DNA of 41,558 nucleotides from Candidatus Krumholzibacteriota bacterium (GCA_024276305.1 JAJRXK010000053.1:1-41558), one strand, 5' to 3'; counted from the stretch's first letter, positions 31,921 through 40,612 are shown. Translations and numbers: made by a program. Notes: generated by a model not told the origin, from the letters alone.

Positions 31921-34044
31921 ATGACCAACTCGGAGCCATCCTCCCCAAGCCGCCGCATGGGGGGACTTTTGCCCCCGATCCTGGTGCTGGGCCTCGGATT
32001 GTGGATCCGGGTGGTGGATTTGGGCTGGGGCCTTCCCGCCGTCGAAGAAGAAGCCCTTCCCATGAAGAAGGCCTTCGAAATGTGGGGTTGGGCGGATGGG
32101 CACCTGCGGCTGGACCCGCAGACCGCCGGGTGGCCGGCGCTCTCCTTCTATCTCCACCTCGGACTCCAGCACCTGCAATATGCCGTGGGCCGGCTGAGCG
32201 GCGCCTACTCCAACCCCCTGGACTTCTTCGTCGCCTATCAGCTCGACCCCTCGGTCACGGTGCTGTGGGCGCGGAGCCTCGGTGTCCTCGCCTCCCTCGG
32301 CGTGATCCTGGTGGCGATTCGTCTGGGACGTCGCTTCGAGCAAGGGCCGGTGGCTCTGCTTCCCGCGCTCCTCCTCGCGACGAGTCCGCTCTTCGTCGAG
32401 CACTCCCAGATGGTGACCCCCGACATTCTCCTGACTCTCTTCTCCGCTCTGGCCCTGGACCGGATCCTGGAGGTGGGTGCGCACGGCCGTAGTCGAGACT
32501 ACGTCTGGGCCGGAGTCTTCGCGGGCCTGGGAACCGCGGCCAAGTACACGCCCCTTCTGCTCTGCGCCGGGCTCTACCTCGTGCACCTCTCTCGCCGCCG
32601 CAAGGATGGTCACTCCCTGTCGATGCTGGGCCTCGAAGACCGCCGTCTCGGCTGGGCTGCCATCGCCACCGTCTTGGCCTTCTGCCTCACGAGCCCCTTC
32701 ACCTTCGCCGATTTCGAGATTCTCCGACGAGATTTCTCCTACCAGATGTTGCACATGCAGCGAGGGCACTTCGGCCACTCCGCCCAGGGGCCGGGCTATC
32801 TCTACTACCTGCGTTCGGTCCTGGGTCCCGGAATGGGTTGGACGGCGGTGGTCGCCGGATTGGCCGGCCTCGGCCTCGGGATCTGGAAGCGCCAGGAGCG
32901 GTGGCTCCACTTGGTCCTGGCAAGCCTCCCCATGGCCCTGGTCCTCGGATCTCTGAGCACCCGATTCGACCGCTACATGCTCCCCCTCCTCTTGCCTCTC
33001 AGCCTGGGTGTCCTCGGCAGTCTGGGCTGGGTCGCAGGCCTCCTGCAACGACGGGGATTCCGGGGGTCGAGGTGGGTGGTGGCGGCGCTCGCTCTGCTCC
33101 TCCTTCTTCCGACGGCGCAGGGAGCCTGGCGCCACCATCTGCAGGTCGAACGTCCCAGCACCCAACTCCTCGCGGCCCAGTGGCTGGAGAGTCGCCCCGA
33201 CGCCGCGACCCTCTATTTCGTCACGGAGTACTACGGGCCCCAGGTCGACGACGATCGCCGACAGGAGGTCCAGGCCACTCCGGTATTCGCCCGGCTCTCC
33301 CCGGCCCAACAGAAGGCCCTCCTCGCCCGACCCTTCCTCCGTTTCCACCGCCTTCCCCTCTATTCCACTCGAGTGGAGCTGGGCGCCTTCTACTACGACC
33401 TCCGATTCTTCCTCTCCCACGACTATGTCATTACCTCCGGAGCGGTGCGAAATCGCTACGAGGCCCGTCCCGAGCGGTTCCCCCGCCAAGTGCAGTTCTA
33501 CCGCGACCTCGACGAGACCTGCGACCTCGCCGCACGCTTCACTTCGTCCTCCGAGGCCCGTGGACCGGAAATCCGCATCTACCGGATCACCGATCGCACG
33601 CGGGAGCAATTGGTCCGCCAGCGGGGAAGACTCCGGCCTGGCTTCACCCGCGAGTGGTTCTCACGGGTTCACCGTCCGCACTTTCTGGCCTTCTTGGAGA
33701 GGATCGGAGCCCAGGCCATCGTGAAGGAGGACTTCGCCCGAGCGGCGCTCTTCTACACCTCGCTCTTCGAGGTCACTGCGGAGACCGATCGGAGCTATGT
33801 CCTCGAGCGCGTCGCTTACGCCCAACTCCGGGCGGGATGGCTGGACCTGGCCGAAGAGAGCTACCGTCGCCTGGAAGTCGACCCCGCCTATCGCGCGGTG
33901 GCTTGGGCCAATCTGGGCTTCGTACAGGAGTCGCGGGGCGACCAGGCCGGCGCGATGGACTTCTATCGGCGCAGCATGGAAGAGTCCGGAAACGAGACGG
34001 TCCGGCAGTGGGTCGAGGGACGCATTCGAATGCTAGAACCCTGA
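31921..34044 (+). CDS. GT-C-like polytopic glycosyltransferase with C-terminal TPR
   Basis: A 707-residue inner-membrane protein. TM1 (LLPPILVLGLGLWIRVVDLG) is followed by an acidic loop (PAVEEEALPMKKAF) in the place where GT-39/ArnT-type enzymes carry the catalytic acid. About ten more helices run to about residue 410, including TSPLFVEHSQMVTPDILLTL, typical of the PMT_2 fold. A soluble domain (about 415-590) and two to three TPR-like units (about 610-700; FARAALFYTSLFEVTAETDR, GWLDLAEESYRRLEVDP, ANLGFVQESRGDQAGAMDFY) follow. It likely transfers a sugar from a polyprenyl-phosphate donor to an envelope acceptor. The start is uncertain (31900, 31921 or 31957; none has a good ribosome-binding site). 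It overlaps the convergent gene by 12 bases. Confidence 0.8.
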   Translation: MTNSEPSSPSRRMGGLLPPILVLGLGLWIRVVDLGWGLPAVEEEALPMKKAFEMWGWADGHLRLDPQTAGWPALSFYLHLGLQHLQYAVGRLSGAYSNPLDFFVAYQLDPSVTVLWARSLGVLASLGVILVAIRLGRRFEQGPVALLPALLLATSPLFVEHSQMVTPDILLTLFSALALDRILEVGAHGRSRDYVWAGVFAGLGTAAKYTPLLLCAGLYLVHLSRRRKDGHSLSMLGLEDRRLGWAAIATVLAFCLTSPFTFADFEILRRDFSYQMLHMQRGHFGHSAQGPGYLYYLRSVLGPGMGWTAVVAGLAGLGLGIWKRQERWLHLVLASLPMALVLGSLSTRFDRYMLPLLLPLSLGVLGSLGWVAGLLQRRGFRGSRWVVAALALLLLLPTAQGAWRHHLQVERPSTQLLAAQWLESRPDAATLYFVTEYYGPQVDDDRRQEVQATPVFARLSPAQQKALLARPFLRFHRLPLYSTRVELGAFYYDLRFFLSHDYVITSGAVRNRYEARPERFPRQVQFYRDLDETCDLAARFTSSSEARGPEIRIYRITDRTREQLVRQRGRLRPGFTREWFSRVHRPHFLAFLERIGAQAIVKEDFARAALFYTSLFEVTAETDRSYVLERVAYAQLRAGWLDLAEESYRRLEVDPAYRAVAWANLGFVQESRGDQAGAMDFYRRSMEESGNETVRQWVEGRIRMLEP

Positions 34045-34791
34045 CCACCGAGACTTGAGTTGACCCACGCTCGTGGATTCGGTCCGCACCCGGGTGTCGG
34101 GTTGCACTCTCTCTCGAGAGAGATCGATCCAGCTCCAGATGCTGGCACCGTAGCCCGGATAGCTCAGGGAGCCGATCAAGACGCGTCCTACACTCAGATT
34201 CGCCCCTCCCCGGGGGAGAGCCCGGATCACCTCCTGGCCGTCGATCTCGACGCTCACCCACTCTCCCTCCACACCGTCGGAAGCGTTCTTGGTGAGCAGA
34301 ATCTCGTGGGGCGAGCTGAGATCCACGGCCGCACTCCCGAGCCAGCGGGTCTCGCGAGCGCTGGCGCGCTCCACGAGGTCCACGCGCAGGGGGCGGAGCC
34401 GGAGGATGACTTCCAGACCGGGGCGGCTGATCTCGACCAGGGCTCCGTCGCCATCGAGGTTCGAGAGGACCTGCACCTCCGCCCGCACCGTGACCCGGTC
34501 GGCGGCCTCGATCTCTCCCAACCAGGTTTGGTAGGCCACGCGGGCCAGACCGGAATTGTCGTTGAGGAGGAGGCGAGCTCCCGAGAGGACCAGGGCCGGC
34601 GCATCTCCCACCCGCGTCCACGAGGATCCGCTCAGCTCGGGAAGGGCCGCGAACTGCGTGGTCAGGCGCACCGGCGCTCCGGTCTCGGCCATGGCCGCTG
34701 CCGCCCAACAGACGGTGAGAGTGCAGAGAAGGGTGCCGATGCGAAGACCCCGGCGAGCAGAGTCCTCCCATCGGCGGCTGGGCTGGGGCAT
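34033..34791 (-). CDS. exported beta-sandwich-like protein, unknown function
   Basis: A 252-residue protein with a signal peptide (LRIGTLLCTLTVCWAAAAMA, about 16-35). The mature part has the strand pattern of a lectin/glucanase-type jelly roll (VTVRAEVQVLSNLDGDGALV, EILLTKNASDGVEGEWVSVE, VEIDGQEVIRALPRGGANL), with SYPGYGASIWSWIDLSRE near the end. The assignment to a concanavalin-like fold is inference only. GGAGGT lies 10 bases before the ATG. Its stop lies inside the end of the convergent GT-C gene. Confidence 0.68.
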   Translation of the reverse strand: MPQPSRRWEDSARRGLRIGTLLCTLTVCWAAAAMAETGAPVRLTTQFAALPELSGSSWTRVGDAPALVLSGARLLLNDNSGLARVAYQTWLGEIEAADRVTVRAEVQVLSNLDGDGALVEISRPGLEVILRLRPLRVDLVERASARETRWLGSAAVDLSSPHEILLTKNASDGVEGEWVSVEIDGQEVIRALPRGGANLSVGRVLIGSLSYPGYGASIWSWIDLSRERVQPDTRVRTESTSVGQLKSRWSGF

Positions 34792-35118
34792 GGACGTGGT
34801 GACCTCCCCGCTCCCGATGACCTCGCTTCCCCGGCGAAGGGAGAGGAGGTGCAGGAGGGGCCAGAGTATGGAGCAGCCCCTATTCTAACATTTTGGAGAT
34901 GGATCGGAGGAGATTTCTGTGCGGGCGAGGATTCCAGGTCCAGAATCATAGAAACGGGCTGTGCCATTGGCGACAGCCCGCTTCCCCTGTCCTTCCGCCC
35001 GCGCCGATGCATCCTCGGTGCCAGCGTGGAATCCTTGGAATCAAAGCAGTTGGAGGTCTTCTGGGAAGTCTCCGCGTACCCTGAGGTACAGAGCGTCCCC
35101 CTGAGGACGAATCGGGAG
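34792..35118. other. intergenic region with terminator, no gene seen
   Basis: A 327-base gap between two minus-strand genes. It holds the hairpin listed at 34955-34980, a small GTACC/GGTAC stem at 35076-35089 and, near 34880-34895, an AT-rich patch that could be a promoter for the exported-protein gene. A 63-codon plus-strand frame here does not look like protein. Confidence 0.5.
34947..34980 (-). terminator. terminator of the EAL-HDOD gene
   Basis: CGGGCTGT (34955-34962) pairs with ACAGCCCG (34973-34980), extended by GCC/GGC inside with one bulged base. On the minus strand the stem is followed by TTTCTATG. It lies about 140 bases after the EAL-HDOD stop. Confidence 0.6.
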
Positions 35119-36369
35119 TCAGATCCCCAACTCTCGGCTCGCTCCGTGCGCCCACTCGATGGCGTCGAGGTAGCACATGCGGATGTCCTGGGGACTGAGA
35201 TCGCGGTAGCCCACGCTCTGCCAATCGCCCCGCTCGTAGGCCAGCACGCACTGGAGGACCTCTCCCAGACTCCCCCGGTGTTCGCAATGGAGGGCCTGCG
35301 AGAGCTCTTCCGCCAATCCCAGGGTATCGAGAATCTCCTCCATGGGCATGTCGAGCATGGCATCGAGGGTCGAGAAGAGCCCGATGGTGAAGGCGACGTC
35401 GGCGTTCATCTGACCGGCCTCCTCGCAGATCCGCTCGGCCATTTTGGCCCGGATCATGGCGGTCACCGTGAGCTCCCCCGGCTTGTCCTGCAGCGAACTC
35501 ATGGTGAGCAGACTCACCCAACTGCGGATCTGTTGGAGGCCCAGGAGCACCAGGGTCTGCCGGATCGATTCGATGCGCTGGGGCAGGGAATAGAAGGCCG
35601 AGTTGATGAGGCGCAGCAACTTGTAGCTGAGGGAGAGATCCTCGCGAATGACCTGTTCGAGGCGGTCGAGCTGGACGTTGGGATCCTGGAGTTTGGCGAG
35701 AAGACGCAGCGTCGCCATCCGATTGGCGGGAATGCGGTAGCCGCTGACCACATTCGGCCGACAGAGGAAGAAGCCCTGGTAGAGGTCGAAGCCCAGCTTT
35801 CGGCAGTATTCGAAGTGCTCGTGGGTCTCGACCTTCTCGGCCAGTAGCACCACGTCGTAGGGGGCGAGGATCTCGAGCTGGGTCTCGATCTCCCGCGGGC
35901 CGAGTTCGAGGACATCGATCTTGACGATGTCGGCGAGGTCGAGGAGAGCATCGTAGTCTGGAGAGTAGACGAAATCATCGAGGGCAATGCGATAGCCAGC
36001 GGCCGAATATCCGCGAATCGCTTCCACCAGGGGCGGATCGATGCATTCGCCCTCGAGAACCTCCAGCACCACCCGATCCTTGGGAAAGGGCAGTTCTTGG
36101 GCACCGAGAAAGAAATTCCGCGTCAGATTCAGGAATGCCGGCGTCGAACCCACGATCTGGTCGAGGCCAATGTTCAAGAAGGTGTCCAGAATGACCTGGG
36201 TGCTCGCGTCGTCCCGGTTGTCGAAGATCGCGCGATCGTCGCTCAGCTGTTGACGGAAGAGCAGTTCATAGCCCACAACATCCTGATCCCGATCGAAGAT
36301 GGCCTGCCGCGCCACCAGGGCCGGCTGCTGGGTCAGGACAGAATCTGCGGTGGGCGGGGTCTGAGGCAT
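35119..36369 (-). CDS. YuxH-type EAL-HDOD signalling protein
   Basis: A 416-residue cytoplasmic protein. The N-terminal EAL-like domain (about 18-205) has VGYELLFR in place of the EAL triplet, LNLTRNFFL, VVLEVLEGE, RIALDDFVYSPDYDALL, VKIDVLEL, LLAEKVETHEHFEY and YQGFFLCRP. Most c-di-GMP-pocket acidic residues and the Lys are recognisable, but activity is uncertain. The HDOD domain (about 210-400; ANRMATLRLLAKLQDPNVQL, SYKLLRLINSAFYS, IRSWVSLLTMSSL) is a non-catalytic HD relative. This domain pair is typical of YuxH proteins linked to c-di-GMP and motility or biofilm control. The start is ATG 36369, with GGAG upstream; the divergent gene starts 82 bases away. Confidence 0.9.
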   Translation of the reverse strand: MPQTPPTADSVLTQQPALVARQAIFDRDQDVVGYELLFRQQLSDDRAIFDNRDDASTQVILDTFLNIGLDQIVGSTPAFLNLTRNFFLGAQELPFPKDRVVLEVLEGECIDPPLVEAIRGYSAAGYRIALDDFVYSPDYDALLDLADIVKIDVLELGPREIETQLEILAPYDVVLLAEKVETHEHFEYCRKLGFDLYQGFFLCRPNVVSGYRIPANRMATLRLLAKLQDPNVQLDRLEQVIREDLSLSYKLLRLINSAFYSLPQRIESIRQTLVLLGLQQIRSWVSLLTMSSLQDKPGELTVTAMIRAKMAERICEEAGQMNADVAFTIGLFSTLDAMLDMPMEEILDTLGLAEELSQALHCEHRGSLGEVLQCVLAYERGDWQSVGYRDLSPQDIRMCYLDAIEWAHGASRELGI

Positions 36370-36451
36370 GAAAACTCCGGCCGCTCCGAATTGCGGTGAG
36401 ATGTCGGGGAAACCAAGCCTTGCCAGCCGCGTGCCAGTCAGGAGTCCTGCG

Positions 36452-38266
36452 GTGACCATTGCAAATTCCCCGAGCTCTGATTCGAGCGCCGGCCCCGCCG
36501 GGCCGCACCCGCCCTCCTTGCGCCAACTGGGGTGGGTGATCGTCTTCGCTGCGGTGGTGGCCCAAATGCCCGCGCTGCGCAGCTGGTTCGCCCAGGAGGA
36601 CTGGGACTTCCTGGCTCGGGCGGCAGGAATGGTTCCCACCCCCGACTGGCCGATTCGGCCCCTGGCCACGGTCTGGAGCTGGCGGATCCTCTACGGCATC
36701 TTCGGCCTCGATGCCACCGCCTACCACGGCGCCGCCCTGGTGGGCTTCGCCCTCGCCTCCTTGATGGCCCTCCGGGTGGGAGCGCGACTGGGACTGGACC
36801 GCATCGGCCTGGCGGCGGCCGGAATCTGGATGGTGGTCACCCCCTTCGCCCTCCGTCCCATCGCCTGGGCCAGCGCCTCGGGAGAGATCTGGGCCGCGCT
36901 CTTCGCCCTGGCGGGGCTGGATCTCTGGCTGCGACCCTCCTCCCCGTCCCGACCGTGGTCGCTTCTGGCCGCCGTGGCCATGGTCCTGTCCTTTGCGTCG
37001 AAGGAGAGCGCCCTCCTCCTCCCCCTCCTCCTGCTGACCACCTCCCGCGGGTGGCCCCAGAAGGAAGAGCCCGCGATCCGAAGGGCCCGCTTCCTCCTGG
37101 GGGTGGCCCTTCTGACCGGAGCCGCAATCACCGCTCTGGTCGTGGGCCGGCAAATGGCTTCGGGCCCCCTCGATGCCTATCGGACCGGCGGTCCGCTGAC
37201 CGTCCTGCGCAATCTGGCCACCTTCGGGGCCTGGTTCCTCACGCCCTTCCTGCGCTCCCCCCTCTCCCCCTCGCCGGGCGTCCTGCTGCTGGGATCGGTC
37301 TTCTGGGGGGCGTGGATCCTCGACGCCTGGCGGCGCCGCGACCGACGCCCCCCGCTCGCACTCTTCGCTGGGGCCTGGGCCGTCGCCGGCTTGACGCCGG
37401 TGGTGGCGCTGGAGCACCACCTGGAGAACTACTACCTCCTGCTCCCGACGGTGGGAGTGGGCTGGTGGATCGGAAGCCTGGTCTCGCGCATCCCGGTCCT
37501 CGGGAGATGGACCAGTCCCTGGCGGGCGCCCGCCTACCTTCTGGTGGTGGTGTGCCTGACCGCCGGCACCGCCTGGCAGACCCACGCGCAGATGAGCCGA
37601 CGAGGGGCGAACGGAGGCCTCGCAGATCCGATCCTGAGGCGGGGAGCCATCGCTCTCGACACCGCCCGCCTCCTGAAGGCCGTGCCCCAACTCCGAGAGA
37701 CCCCGCTGGTCGCCATTCTCCAGGCCACGCGGGTGGAAGTCCCGGAGGAGACTCCCCTTCCCGAGGGAGGAGAAATCATCGTCTCCACCCCGGTCTACCA
37801 ATCTCTGAGTGGAGCGACGGGCCTGAGACTCCTGCTTCCCCAGGGAGTTCGAGGGCGGTGGGTCACCCACCTCGACGACCTTCCCCTCGATACTCTGGTA
37901 CTGCTCGACGCCGGGGACTCACGGCTGCGAGTCCTCGGACCGCTGGAGAATGCCCGCCTCTACTCGGCCATCATCGCCGTGAGCGCCGGCCAGTTCCCCC
38001 GAGCCCGCCACGATCTGTGGCAGGTCATCGGAAAAGTCGGGACCGAGGTGCGCTTCGTCTACCGCGCCGAGAATCTTCCCATCGCCGCTTCCGACCTCGA
38101 TGCCGAGGCGGAGGGCTTCGTCCGCTACCTCGAATCCGAGAGACAGCCCGCTTCCGAACGAGTCCTCAAGTTGTTCGCGCAGATCTACGAGGCCATCCGG
38201 GGGCAGCCGCTCTTCGTCGAGACCTGGAAGCTCCGTCCCGAGCGGATTCGAATCGACGACGACTAG
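36452..38266 (+). CDS. polytopic membrane protein, GT-C/dolichyl-mannosyltransferase-like
   Basis: A 604-residue inner-membrane protein with about 10-11 helices (first one LGWVIVFAAVVAQMPALRSWF). A following loop, FAQEDWDFLARA, has the acidic pair in the place expected for GT-C enzymes. Further helices include FALASLMALRVGARLG, LLAAVAMVLSFASKESALLL and YLLVVVCLTAGTAWQ. A soluble C-terminal domain (about 400-604) ends in WKLRPERIRIDDD. Donor and acceptor are unknown. GTG 36452 is preferred because AGGAG (36440-36444) lies seven bases upstream. The in-frame ATG at 36368 would share its CATG with the divergent EAL gene and leave no promoter space. Confidence 0.75.
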   Translation: MTIANSPSSDSSAGPAGPHPPSLRQLGWVIVFAAVVAQMPALRSWFAQEDWDFLARAAGMVPTPDWPIRPLATVWSWRILYGIFGLDATAYHGAALVGFALASLMALRVGARLGLDRIGLAAAGIWMVVTPFALRPIAWASASGEIWAALFALAGLDLWLRPSSPSRPWSLLAAVAMVLSFASKESALLLPLLLLTTSRGWPQKEEPAIRRARFLLGVALLTGAAITALVVGRQMASGPLDAYRTGGPLTVLRNLATFGAWFLTPFLRSPLSPSPGVLLLGSVFWGAWILDAWRRRDRRPPLALFAGAWAVAGLTPVVALEHHLENYYLLLPTVGVGWWIGSLVSRIPVLGRWTSPWRAPAYLLVVVCLTAGTAWQTHAQMSRRGANGGLADPILRRGAIALDTARLLKAVPQLRETPLVAILQATRVEVPEETPLPEGGEIIVSTPVYQSLSGATGLRLLLPQGVRGRWVTHLDDLPLDTLVLLDAGDSRLRVLGPLENARLYSAIIAVSAGQFPRARHDLWQVIGKVGTEVRFVYRAENLPIAASDLDAEAEGFVRYLESERQPASERVLKLFAQIYEAIRGQPLFVETWKLRPERIRIDDD

Positions 38267-38286
38267 GCCGGTTTCTCCACTGCGAC

Positions 38287-39177
38287 TCAGCCTCCCCGCG
38301 GCACGAAGAGTCGCAGAGCCCGGGTCTCGATGAGGCAGGAGAATTCCTGGTGATTCCCGAGGTCGTCCCCGTCGATCTGCAGTGGAACTTCTTCGTGGGC
38401 CCGCACCGAGATCCGCCGGCCGCGGATGACTTCGACTCCTCGGTTGGGAACATCCTCGCGAAAGAAGGGAGTGACCAGGAGGTCGAGACCCTGGTCGAGG
38501 GTCTCCGCCCGCATCAGCGCCACATCCAACTGACCATCGGTGGCATCCACTCGGGGAGGGTAGACCCAGGGGCCGATGTAGGTGCCCACGTTGGCCACCA
38601 TCACGCTGCAGGCACGGGCCTCGCGAGGTATGCCATCGACTTCCAGCGTGAAGTCATGGTGGCGAAGGGGGAGGTTGCGCGCGGCTCCCCACAGATAGGC
38701 CAACTTGCCCACCTGCTGCTTGAGGCGACGGTCCGCCTCGCGCATCACCCTCGCATCGATCCCCACCCCCGCGGTCAGCAGAAAGGGCCGGTCCCCGCAG
38801 AGGCCCACATCGATCTCCCGGATCTCTCCCCGGCGCAGGAGTTGGAGGGCGGCCCCGAGACGAGTGGGAATCCGAAAGCGGTGGGCCAGAATATTCCCGC
38901 TGCCGCGGGGCACGACCAGAAGTGGACGCTCCGAGCCGCGGAGTTCGCGCACCGCATTGCGAATGGTCCCATCGCCCCCGACCACCACCACCGGACCGGC
39001 CCCGGGATTCTCGGCCACGATCCTTCCCGCATCGTGGTCGATGCGGGTTTCGAACCAATGGGGCTCCAGGCCTTCCGCGGCCAGAGCCCGCCCCAGACGA
39101 CGTTGTTCGATTGCCCTTTGGGCCACCGGCCCGGAGACGGGATTGACGATGACCAGGGGGGGATGGCCGAAAGCCAA
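38287..39177 (-). CDS. diacylglycerol-kinase-family lipid kinase
   Basis: A 296-residue DAGK_cat/YegS/DgkB-type enzyme that phosphorylates a lipid (diacylglycerol or a sphingoid-like alcohol) with ATP. Family motifs are LVIVNPVSG (about 8-16), VVVVGGDGTIRNAVRELRG (about 63-81), LLVVPRGSGNILAHRF, EIDVGLCGDRPFLLTAGVG and VPLQIDGD, the conserved acid near the C terminus. The start is TTG 39177 with GAGGA six bases upstream; no ATG in the frame gives a better N terminus. Phospholipid recycling or cell-envelope glycolipid synthesis is the likely role. Confidence 0.88.
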   Translation of the reverse strand: MAFGHPPLVIVNPVSGPVAQRAIEQRRLGRALAAEGLEPHWFETRIDHDAGRIVAENPGAGPVVVVGGDGTIRNAVRELRGSERPLLVVPRGSGNILAHRFRIPTRLGAALQLLRRGEIREIDVGLCGDRPFLLTAGVGIDARVMREADRRLKQQVGKLAYLWGAARNLPLRHHDFTLEVDGIPREARACSVMVANVGTYIGPWVYPPRVDATDGQLDVALMRAETLDQGLDLLVTPFFREDVPNRGVEVIRGRRISVRAHEEVPLQIDGDDLGNHQEFSCLIETRALRLFVPRGG

Positions 39178-39358
39178 GACGATTCCTCGGCAAGAAGATG
39201 ATCCGGTGTACGGCGCGAAGTCATAGTAGCGCGATCCTTCCTCGTTACTATACCGTCCCCCTCAGAGACTGGACAGCTGCTTCTGAGGACAGCGACCATA
39301 GAGGGCACCCCTTCTGTATGTTCGTTCAGCCTGCGGCCTCAGCAATGAGATCTTGAGC

Positions 39359-39381
39359 GGGTGGGGCGATCACCCCCACCC
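39359..39381 (-). terminator. GC hairpin after the small exported protein gene
   Basis: GGGTGGGG (39359-39366) pairs with CCCCACCC (39374-39381) around seven bases. It lies 41 bases beyond the minus-strand stop at 39422. There is no T run. Confidence 0.45.
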
Positions 39382-39421
39382 CGAATGCGGCTCGAAGCGC
39401 CGGAACCCAATCCGTGAAAGG

Positions 39422-39799
39422 TCAGCTCTGATGAGGGATGACCTTCCCGGTGATGATGATTCTCGGGAATTGCGTCGTTCCACTGCACTGGATGACCGCA
39501 GAAGACTTGCTCTTGTTCCGACGCGTGGGCTCTCCGATACTGGCTGTGGCGAAAGCAGAGCAGACACCAAAAGATGCATTCCATCGGCCTGTAGCGTCGG
39601 TATCTGTTGTGCCGAGGAATGTGCCGTACGGCCCGGGGCCTTCGACGTATAGACTCACTGACACACCCTCGATCCCATTGCCTTGTGCATCCAAGACTAG
39701 CCCGGTTGCATTGAATGACCCGGCCTGGGCGATTCCTGCACCGAGACAAAGAGCCGCGAGTGAGATCATAGTTCCCATCAAACCAAGAGTACGTTTCAT
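39422..39799 (-). CDS. small exported protein with carboxypeptidase-regulatory-like fold
   Basis: A 125-residue protein. It has a signal peptide (LMGTMISLAALCLGAGIAQA, about 7-26) and then FNATGLVLDAQGNGIEGVSV with DTDATGRWNASF, the pattern of a CarboxypepD_reg/transthyretin-like beta-sandwich repeat (about 29-78). The last 45 residues carry two cysteines (FGVCSAF and IQCSGTT) and may form a disulfide. Function unknown; likely a surface or periplasmic adhesin-like module. GGAG lies six bases before the ATG. A palindrome AGCGTGAACACGCT sits at 39830-39843 in its upstream region, beside a TATAAC (39819-39824) that may be the -10. Confidence 0.68.
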   Translation of the reverse strand: MKRTLGLMGTMISLAALCLGAGIAQAGSFNATGLVLDAQGNGIEGVSVSLYVEGPGPYGTFLGTTDTDATGRWNASFGVCSAFATASIGEPTRRNKSKSSAVIQCSGTTQFPRIIITGKVIPHQS

Positions 39800-39822
39800 A
39801 TCAAGCTCCGTTTCTTGTTATA

Positions 39823-39843
39823 CGTGAACAGCGTGAACACGCT
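39823..39843. promoter_or_regulatory. palindrome with tandem CGTGAACA, possible operator
   Basis: AGCGTG-AA-CACGCT (39830-39843) is a perfect palindrome, and CGTGAACA occurs twice in tandem (39823-39830 and 39832-39839), about 30 bases upstream of the small exported protein start on the minus strand. This could be a repressor site over the promoter. Confidence 0.3.
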
Positions 39844-40051
39844 ATTGATGTTCTTCGGAAGCAGGTGTGGAATTCCGATGTCGAACCCACGCCAATTTCC
39901 AGACGTGCGCCGCACAGGAATTCTTGATTCGATTCCGAAGAGTAAGATCAGTGAAAGAGCATTCACGGAGTGATCAAGTGCTGCGCCGTGTTCGGCGGCC
40001 GGAGCTTGGTACGGGATGCGGAGTGAGAATCTGATTCCTAGGAGAGAAATC

Positions 40052-40369
40052 ATGAAGAAGCATTATCTGGGCGCGATTTCGGCTGCATGTTTGTACGTGG
40101 CGCTGTTCTCGGGGCCAGCCCTCGCCGGCGACGCGGATGGGTTGGCCGGCCACCACGACCCGAATCTGCACAACAGCAACTCGACGACCACCACAAGCGG
40201 TTTGGTTGCTACGCAACCGGAAGCGGAGTTCCTTGTACCCACACGGGTCGAGCGCAGCACTCGGGTAGGCCAAATCTTGCGAGCCACCGATGCAACGCGC
40301 GCGACTCGGGGATGGCTAGATCGACTGCGAGTCGTCTGGCTGAGCGCAGTTTCCCGACTCCACGTCTGA
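40052..40369 (+). CDS. small exported protein, unknown
   Basis: A 105-residue frame with a strong ribosome-binding site (AGGAGA, 40040-40045, six bases before ATG) and a good signal peptide (YLGAISAACLYVALFSGPALA, about 4-24, read across position 24 with AG following). The mature part starts DADGLAGHHDPNLHNSNSTT, and its C-terminal half is Arg-rich and of low protein-like character (RVERSTRVGQILRATDATRA). The true end may have been altered by a frameshift or by element insertion just downstream. Function unknown. Confidence 0.5.
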   Translation: MKKHYLGAISAACLYVALFSGPALAGDADGLAGHHDPNLHNSNSTTTTSGLVATQPEAEFLVPTRVERSTRVGQILRATDATRATRGWLDRLRVVWLSAVSRLHV

Positions 40370-40476
40370 ACTTCGACCTTATGGAGTAACCGGCCACCCT
40401 TTGGCTACCGTAGAATCGCGTGCTCTCAGGCCTGCAAGGAGTTTGAGTAACGCATACGGAGAAAGGATGACCGGCC

Positions 40477-40542
40477 ATGACGGATTCTATCACATGGGTT
40501 GGGATCGATGACGACAGGAAGAGCCTGACGATCGCGCCGTAA
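40477..40542 (+). pseudogene. N-terminal remnant of an IS110-family transposase
   Basis: The 21-codon frame reads MTDSITWVGIDDDRKSLTIA and then stops. The VGID...K-S-L-T-I-A pattern is the start of the DEDD (RuvC-like) domain of IS110 transposases. The match ends abruptly where the IS3-family element begins, so the gene was probably cut by that insertion; the remainder may lie beyond the window. The assignment rests on a short motif. Confidence 0.5.
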
Positions 40543-40612
40543 GCTTCCCCTGATCTGAGACAGGTCAAAAGTAGAGTGTTCTGGCATACTACCCAGCAGC
40601 CAGGAGGCTCAG

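Noticed and set aside
36368-36370. ATG of the GT-C-like gene sharing CATG with the divergent EAL-HDOD ATG
   Set aside because: It has no ribosome-binding site and would leave no room for promoters; GTG 36452 with AGGAG seven bases upstream is the better start.
36532-39201. 889-codon plus-strand open frame
   Set aside because: It runs out of frame through the GT-C-like gene and antisense through the lipid-kinase gene, both of which have recognisable proteins. Stop-free frames are common in DNA of this GC content.
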